A stretch of DNA of 64,000 nt from NCBI GenBank assembly GCA_034508935.3, contig CM067453.1, positions 24,934,972-24,998,971 on the forward strand, written 5' to 3'. Source of the stretch: Berghia stephanieae. Lineage: Eukaryota > Mollusca > Gastropoda > Nudibranchia > Aeolidiidae. Below, piece by piece: positions 23,501 through 32,160 of the stretch. The position numbers were made by a program, and so were the translations under genes. The notes below the pieces were generated by a model. The model made no database searches, had not been told where the DNA came from, and worked only from the letters and a program-made list of their open reading frames with translations. Each line of letters starts with the position of its first letter. The stretch's first letter is position 1.

Positions 23501-25263
23501 TTGGGTTGAGTTTAAATGTTTTATTGAGGAGAATGAATATCATATTTCCGGATACCATAACCAATACATCAAAATTTTGACCAGTTTATCAGTAATTTTG
23601 GCTTTTGAGTATCTGGTTGATCCCGACATAATACCGTTTTGAGACGATGGGCCACATATAATCTTGGAGGGAATGTGTCAATGTTTAATGATTAAATTAT
23701 TAAAGGTTAAGGCGAAAATTTGAATTTCGCATTCCAGTTGTAAAATATGATACCAATTCCACACTCAAGCATCTCCTCACAAGAGTTTAAATATTATTTT
23801 GATGGTGATGAGATAAGCTTCAGAATCTTTCATCCATCCCCATGTCACATAGTCATATTTTTAGTTTATTAGAATCATTTTTTAAAAATCAGGTTATTGG
23901 CTGGCCAACAGCAACACTAAATATGTAGGGTGGGACATGACACTTGTTAGGTGATATTACAGCTTTTTTTTTCGATGGAGACAACGCTGTTAACGGCCAG
24001 GTACTTGTTTTACACCTGAATACGGTAAGAGACTGTGAGAAAGGACCCTTTTCCAAGGACTCAGCTATGCGCCGAGCGAGGTTCGAACCCAGGACCTTCT
24101 GATCCGAAAGCGAGTGTAATACCACTAGACCACATAGTCGTATAACACTCGCCTTTGAACCAGTTGGTCCTGGGTTCGATTCCTGGTCTGAGCAACACAA
24201 ATTTTGAGTCCCGGAAAAAGTTTCTTTCACCAAATCTGTCCTTTAACAATGTCGTCTAAGTCGGAAAAAAACCCACATAATATAGTCTTACAGGTGTCAC
24301 GTCTCATCTTATAAGTTAAGTGCTGCTGTTGGCTGGGGATCCTGTGTAAAGGGCTTTGAGCACATTTAGTTGATATTATGCCACTTTCAAGGGATTGAAT
24401 ATTTGAGTGCCATAGTTTTCATTCATTGTGTAGCATTGCCTTTGTTTTAGGTTTTTAGTTTGTGTTTTCATATGTATGTGCATGTGTGGGTGTGTGTGTT
24501 TGTTTTATTTTCTTGTTTGGGGGAGTGGAAGGGAAGTAGGGGGATAGAATTTGACCAGGTTCTTTTGTTTTTTTTCTTTTCTTTATATTTTTTGTGTGAG
24601 TAGCTAAAGCTCAGAGTCCTCTCAATTTATTGAAATATATATTTAGGTCTCATTTTCATTTAGAAATCATTTTTTTCATTTTGAACAAGGAGATTGATTC
24701 ATCATTTCCATATTTAATCTTCAGCCAAAGGGAGCAGACAGAAAACACAAAACAGACAGGGAAAAGATGGAGAAGCGGTCAGACGCAGACAGGGTAAGTT
24801 ACAGAAAGATGTTATTATGATACATTAATCATTTCATAAGAGCGAAGGGCCCATCGAAGCATGGGTCAAACACTATATCACGTTGTTGAAACAAAGAAAT
24901 CATTCACTAAATGCTGTCTTACAATAGTAGTCCTTCCGAGCCATTGGGCCTATGGAGCCGGAGTTTATCCGGGTTTCTATGGCGTGAAACGGACAATAGC
25001 AATTGCTTGCTATCCTTTGGATAGGAGACTAGTTTATTGCAAAGTACTTTCCGCCAAATCTAACATTCATTGCTGGGTGGACAGGGGGTCAGAAAAAAGC
25101 TCGACTGCACCCGGGTTTGATCTTGGTCCCTTTGCGTGTGAAGTGAGTGCTCTACCAACTGGGCTATCGGGACCCCCTATCTTACCTTGAGGTTTCGATG
25201 AAAGGAGCAAAAGAAATATGCTTATTATTATTGTTATAATAATAATTATTATTATTATTATTA

Positions 25264-25351
<88 letters not shown>

Positions 25352-28300
25352 CTCTTCTTTTTTTTTACAGGAAAAATACCAGCCTTCATACGAGTGCACT
25401 GTTTTGACAGAGGTATGATTTTCGTATGAATAGTGATAATGCCATTGTTATTAAAATATTGTACAAATGCTGTGTCGACATATGTGTCAGTGCATGGCAT
25501 ATCATAACCAGTCGGAAGGTGAAAATTTTGCATTTTTTGTATTTTCTGAAAGAACATGCTCACCAGAGCATTTTGATCTTTATTTGAAGTAATTCGGGTG
25601 ATTTTTCATGAAGTTATGGTCAGATGTATGGGAAAAGTATCCAGCAACTTTTCTCAAATTTCATACTTTTTCAACTTGACTAGCTGTAAAAAAAATATTA
25701 AGATGTGAATTTAAACTTTGATATTTCTCGGAAGATGTACAAAAAGTGTTGATTTAATCATTTATGACAAGAACTCACTTTGGATAAAAATTAACCTTCT
25801 AACTAAACTTGGCAATATCTCAGTTTAAACCTTTTTGCCATCTGACTGATTATATCATTCACTTTGACATTTGGGAGACATTACATACTCTAATCCAGCC
25901 AACTATTATGAATATTACAAAATAAAACTTTGAAAATCACTTATTTTTTGCCAGCATTGTTTTCCTTTATGTCTAAACAGTGTCGCACGATACTGTAAAC
26001 AGTGTTCAATTTTTAATAATGAAATGGGGACTCTGCTAGATTACACTTTGTTTTTGTTTTTTTGAAATTACACATTTGTTCCTTCCAAATTACATATTTC
26101 TGATATTCTTGAGGTTGGCATCTCTGTTTATTTATTTTGTTCATTTCTCTGTTCATCCCCAGGTGCCCAAAGACCAAATAAATCAGGCCAATGCAAGCAC
26201 AGTCAAAAACCAGTCGTTATCAAATAGTTTTGCAGAATTAACGTAAGTGAACAGTGCCTTCTTGAAATACATTTTTAGAAGATTAATAAATGATATTAAT
26301 GATTATGATTGTAATGATAATGGTGATAATAATAATTAAAATGATAGTTGTGAGGCTGGCTGAGGAAACCTGGGAAGATGCGGCAAGCTTCGATTCAAGA
26401 TATAAACCAAAATTGAAGATAAAGTGTTTCCCATAGCAACAAATTTTATTCAGAAAAAAAATCATAACTTGGGTTCTAATAGACATAAAAAGAAAATGTA
26501 AAGTGGTAACTGATCAGAAAGATGTGGTCTACACCACTGCATACATAACTCAATTTATGAAATTTGCGCATCTTTCTGGGTTTTCTCAGCCAGCCACACA
26601 ATTATTATCATCATCATTATCTATTGATCATTTTGCAAACATTGCAGGTGCAGTAAAACAAATGTGTCATTCGCTAATCATGTAACTGGTTTTGATAAAA
26701 TTTTACAGGAGAGACACAAAACACCATTTATTGCATATTATTCTATTTATGTTACACGTAGGTGTCCCAAATTAGTAGGGGATTGCCGGAGAGGTGTTCT
26801 GAACATTATTGGCGGGTGGGAAAAATTAGATTTCATTTTTTTTTAATTTCAATTTTACGATTAGGGAAAGACGCAGTCTCCAGCAGTTAGCACCCATGTC
26901 TGTGAATTTTAGCTTTTATTTGACCAATCAGGTACAAGAATGGGAATTTTAGAATGTTATTATATCTTCTTTTTTTTTCCTTTTTTTTTGTGCGTGTGTG
27001 TTTGTTTTCGTTTTGTTTTTAGGTCGTGATGTGGTCATTTTCCTTTATATTAGTTTTCCAATCAATTCATTTTGATTTGTATGGAAGGGTGATCACAACT
27101 AGGGTACACTTGCATTTTCCTTGTGTTGTAATTTTAGTATTCAAAATAAGTAGACTACAAAGGTTTTTAATGGCTTTCCCTTTTTTATTTTATTTTTTTT
27201 TGAATGGAGACCTTTGATAGTTCTAAAGACGATGATACCTTTACTATTCATTACAGACCTGCCTAGAACTACGAAAAATTAGTTCTCCTCTTTGACTCTA
27301 TAAATCTTATTGAAAAGCAAAGTTTAGTTCTTTGAATTATTTTAAAAGGACTTTGGAGCATTTTTGTTGTTCATGCTGAAGGCAAATAAGTCATTTCTTA
27401 AGTTATTTAAGGTGACTTTTTTTTTTTCCCTCTGAAACTACAAATTTTTGACATTTCAAGTTGGCGGCTCTGTCATTATCATCATTATTCTTTTTTTTTT
27501 TTTTTTAATTTTTCAAATCTTATATATATTTTCAGATGCAGCACTTCCCCCAGCCCTACCCTCAGTCCCTCCACCACCACCTCGTCATTCAATTCCTCCA
27601 CCCTCCATACGTCCGCCTCCCTCCCTTTCACACACTCACAGAAACCAGAGTCCACAGATGCTTTAGCAGGGGTGAGAACACTTTTCATTTTTATTTTTAT
27701 TTTTGTTATTTCATCGTCTCCTCCATTCCTCCTTTGCCTCATCCTCCTCCTCCTCATTCTCATTCATATCTTCATCTTCATTCTCTACTCTTCCTCCTAC
27801 TCCCTGTTCTTACTGTGTTATACTCCTCCTTCCTACTTTTTACTCCCCCTTCTACTCTTCCTCTTTCATCTTTCCTCCTCCTTCTTCTCTTTTCTTTTCC
27901 TCTGCAACTGCTTCCCCCTCCTCCTCTTCTTCTTCTTCTTCTTCTTCTTCTTCTTCTTCTTCTTCTTCTTCTTCTTCTTCTTCTTCTTCTTCTTCTTCTT
28001 CTTCTTCTTCTTCTTCTTCTTCTCCTTCTTCTTCTTCTTCTTCCTCTTAAGTGTTGCTGTTGGTCAGGGACTCCTTGTAAAGTGCTTTGAGCACGGTTTG
28101 TGGACATTGCTCTATGTAAAAGCTCAACTTTTAAAAAAAATTTTTTTTCATCTTTTCAATTTCTCTAAAAGTTAAAAGTGATAGTTAATGCAATTAAAAT
28201 GAGACTGTAAGACATTCGTTCACAATTTTCCTCCTTTTTCAATTAAAAAAAAAAAAAAAAATTAAAAATTGAGCTTTATATAGCACAATATCCATTAAAT

Positions 28301-31300
28301 GTGCTCAAAGCTGGTCAACAGCAACATTTAATATGTAATACAGGACATACTCCTGTTAGGCGATATTACAATTTTTTGGACAAAGACAACACTGTTAACG
28401 GCCAGGTACTCATTTTACACATGAGTACGGTGAGAGAATGTGAGTAAAGGTCTTTTCCAAGGACTCAACTATGCGCCGAGCGAGGCTCGAACCCAGGACC
28501 TTCCGATCCGAAAGTGAGTGTCATACCACTAGACCACATAGCCACACCATCACCATCAACACTGATTCATTTTTAATTTATTTCTGAAAATTCATTTCCT
28601 GATTTTAATTACTTTGTACCACCTTCCAGGCCCTGTCGTCCGATGCCCAAGCCAATGATGTGACTCAGTGGTTACATTATCATCGTTTCTCTAATTATGT
28701 CCGTGTGTTCCAAAACTTCTCAGGTATGTCTCTTCCATAAAACTTTTCATTGCAAATTAATATAATTTTTGGGGCTTTTTGTTGTTTTTTTTTTTGTGTT
28801 GTTCTTTTCCCTCTGGGGGGGGGGGGGGGGGGGGGGGGGGACTTAACAAAAAGATAAACAAAAAAAAAACAAAGTAGTCTTTTTGAACCATAAGGCTCAT
28901 GGAGTGGGAGTGTATCCCGGTTTTTATTGTATAGTAACCGACAATAGCAATTTCTTACTATCCTTCAGATAGGACGTTAGTCTGTCATTAAATACTTTCC
29001 ACCATATTTAACACCCAGCTACCCAATCACAGCTGTGTGGAGAGGGGAGTCAAGTGGGGGTGGGGGAATCTCTACTACAAATAGTATCGTTCCTCACCCC
29101 TTTGCTTGTGAAGGAAGTGCTCTACCATCTGAAATATCGGGAGCCCCAGGACCTATGCATAAAGTGGCTTATCTACTTGTCATCCATTCATTGTGTTTGA
29201 GCATTGCACTGTGACCTGTAGAGTCTCTGATTCGAGCTCCACTGAACAATAATTTTTTTTCCCCTTGGGCAAGATTATTAACCCGAATTTTGCTCCCTTT
29301 GGACAACAAGGGAGATTCCTGTTGACATGGGACATTTATTTGATAAATTATCTCTATTCCGCCATGGAATGTCTATGCGACGGCCATCTCACAACGCCAT
29401 GTAGAGAGCGTAATTTTTAAAATTTAACCCTCTCCTTACCAACTATTTCGTTACGATACAACCAACCTTTTACTGATTCAAATTTCTTTCGTACATCATA
29501 AAATTTAAAGAATAAATGAACAGTGTGCTGTAGAGCATGTTTTGCGAAAGAAATTATATGTCACAAGAACTTTACTGCTATTGTGTTTGAGTGATAAATA
29601 TAAATATTTTTTGTGTTAGTTTGGTGTGAAGTTTTGGGGAAAATGCTGAAAATGGCTGGTAAGGGGAGAGTTAAAAAAGAAAATGCTTGTTTGATAATGT
29701 CGTGTTCTTATTTCTTTGTTGAAATAGGTGCAGATCTTCTCAGGTTGACAAGAGCGGATTTAATACAGATCTGTGGTCTTGCTGATGGGATTCGGTTGGA
29801 CAATGCGTTACAAGCCAGGTATGGACTCTTTTTACGTGGTCAATGAAAACGTTTGTTTGGAACTCATGTCTTTCTGTCAATGTTTTTTTATATATTATTC
29901 TTAAACTGATGCATTGGTGGAATTTCAAACAAGTCTAAGAGGAAGAGTGTTAATGCAATCATAAGTTTTGATTTCAGAGATTGATTTTTGGAAGGAAAAT
30001 GAAGCCAAGGATTTCATATTTAAAAAGAACATTGTGGATCAGTTAAGAGTAAGAGAATAAACCGTTTATAAGCTTGCATAGTTCATTTTAATAAGCATTT
30101 GGTATAAATAGCGGCCATTTGTCCTGATAAAATCGGGACTGTCTTGAGTTGACAATCTGATACAAATTCAAAGTTTTTAAATATTAGATTGTTTGTCTGT
30201 ATGGAAATGACGCTAGCACGTCCCAGGATTATGCTTTGTTGACTAGCACATGAAAACAAGGAACAGAAAATGCTCTATACGTCTAGATTATATTATATAA
30301 TAGTCCAAACATACTGCTGTTTTTCGACTTGCCCTCTGCGTTGTATGGCCTTGAGCAAGTCACCGAGACTTAGCTCACTTTGCGGCGCGGCACTGCTCTA
30401 CAGGTAACGCCTGGGTTATTCCAGTCTTCCCTTGGAATAGATCCTAAACAAAAATTTTCCCTTACGGATGAATAAAGGGAATTTTTTTTTTTTTAATGTT
30501 ATTACTGACACTAAAATAACTTAAGTGTGTCGCTAGAACTGAAAAAAACATTTTTTTGTTTAAAAATTTTAAAAAAAAGAATCACAATGAGGCATACTCT
30601 TAATTTTGGTTTCCTTTTCTTGACAAGTTTGATGTTTTCTGTTCATTTTTCAGACACATACGTCCAAGACTCACCATATATATCTGCCAAGAGCCAGATT
30701 TTCTTGGTAGGTTTTTCAACTTATTTCTAAATTTAAAAAAAACAAAAAACTTGGATTTTATATAGCACAATATCCACTTAACATGCTTTAGCAGAGCTGC
30801 CAACCTACTGCAAAAAATGCGGAATTGTACGCATTTTCAGTGATTGTACGCTTGTACACATTTCCCCCAAGATTGTACCCATTTTTAGTGTGCAGAGTTA
30901 CTTCAGTTTTCTTTAGTTGTAATTCATATTATTACTAGCCTATTGAGAAACCTTGGTGACCAAGTGGATATTCATATATTTTTTGACCAATTATGATCTT
31001 CATGTTGGGAGGTAGAATTCTGAAAGGATTGGATTATAGTCTTGGGAACATCATTGTTGCTGCAATTGAGCTTGTGTGGTGAGACTTTATGTAATTATAC
31101 CTTCCTCTTACTTTCACAATGGTTAGTTTCCATCAATTTCAGAATTGTACCCATTTTTATGAAATCTCCCCCATTTTGAGGTCCCATTGTACACATTCTC
31201 ATCAGATGGGGTTGGCAGCTCTGGCTTCAGGGAACAGCATGGCTCAGCAGTTCTGTCTTTGCTTCGTACCCAAAAACTGAGTTCGATTACCTGCCACTGC

Positions 31301-32062
31301 GCTATGTGGCCTTGAGCAAGTCACCTCGCCTTAGCTCAATTTGCAGCGCTGCTCTGCAGCTGATGCCTGGGTTATTTCAGTCTTCCCTTGGAATAGACCC
31401 TAGAGACAAGTTTCCCCTTGGGGATGAATAAAGGGAATATTTAATTTATTATTTTTTACTAGGGGTCCCAAGCCATCAGCAACATTTGTTATGTAGGATG
31501 AGACATGATGATGCCTGTTAGGTGATACTACAATTTTTTTTTAGACAGAGACAATGTTATTAACGGCCAAGTACTTATTTTACACCTGAGTGTGGTGAGA
31601 GCATTTGAGTAAAGAGCCTTTTCCAAGGACTCAACTTTGACCTCTCAGGGCTTGAACCCAGGACCTTCCAATTTGAAGATGAAATCAGAATTACTTTTTC
31701 TGAGAATATTGCCACATTCTTTTTAGAGAGTGGTGGTGGCTCCCTGAAGCCAGGGATCGCAACGGGAATGCTTTTTTGTTTTGATTTTATTTAACTCCAT
31801 TTATTATTAATGACAAAAGTTTGTATCTTGGCTGATGAAGTCAAGGTTGTTCGCCAAGTCTCTGCCCCATAGAGCAGGACTGCCTTAATATTAGTGTTAT
31901 ATATCTTAAGCTTGGTGTCTGTGGATATGCTGGAAGCTTTCCATATTGGTCTCAATATTGCAAAGGCCTGGCGCTGTCTTGACTCTAGCAATGACGTTAA
32001 TTTAACTTTATTTTAAATTATTTTTAATTCTTCTCCACCACCCACCCCCCACCCCTCTTTCC

Positions 32063-32160
<98 letters not shown>

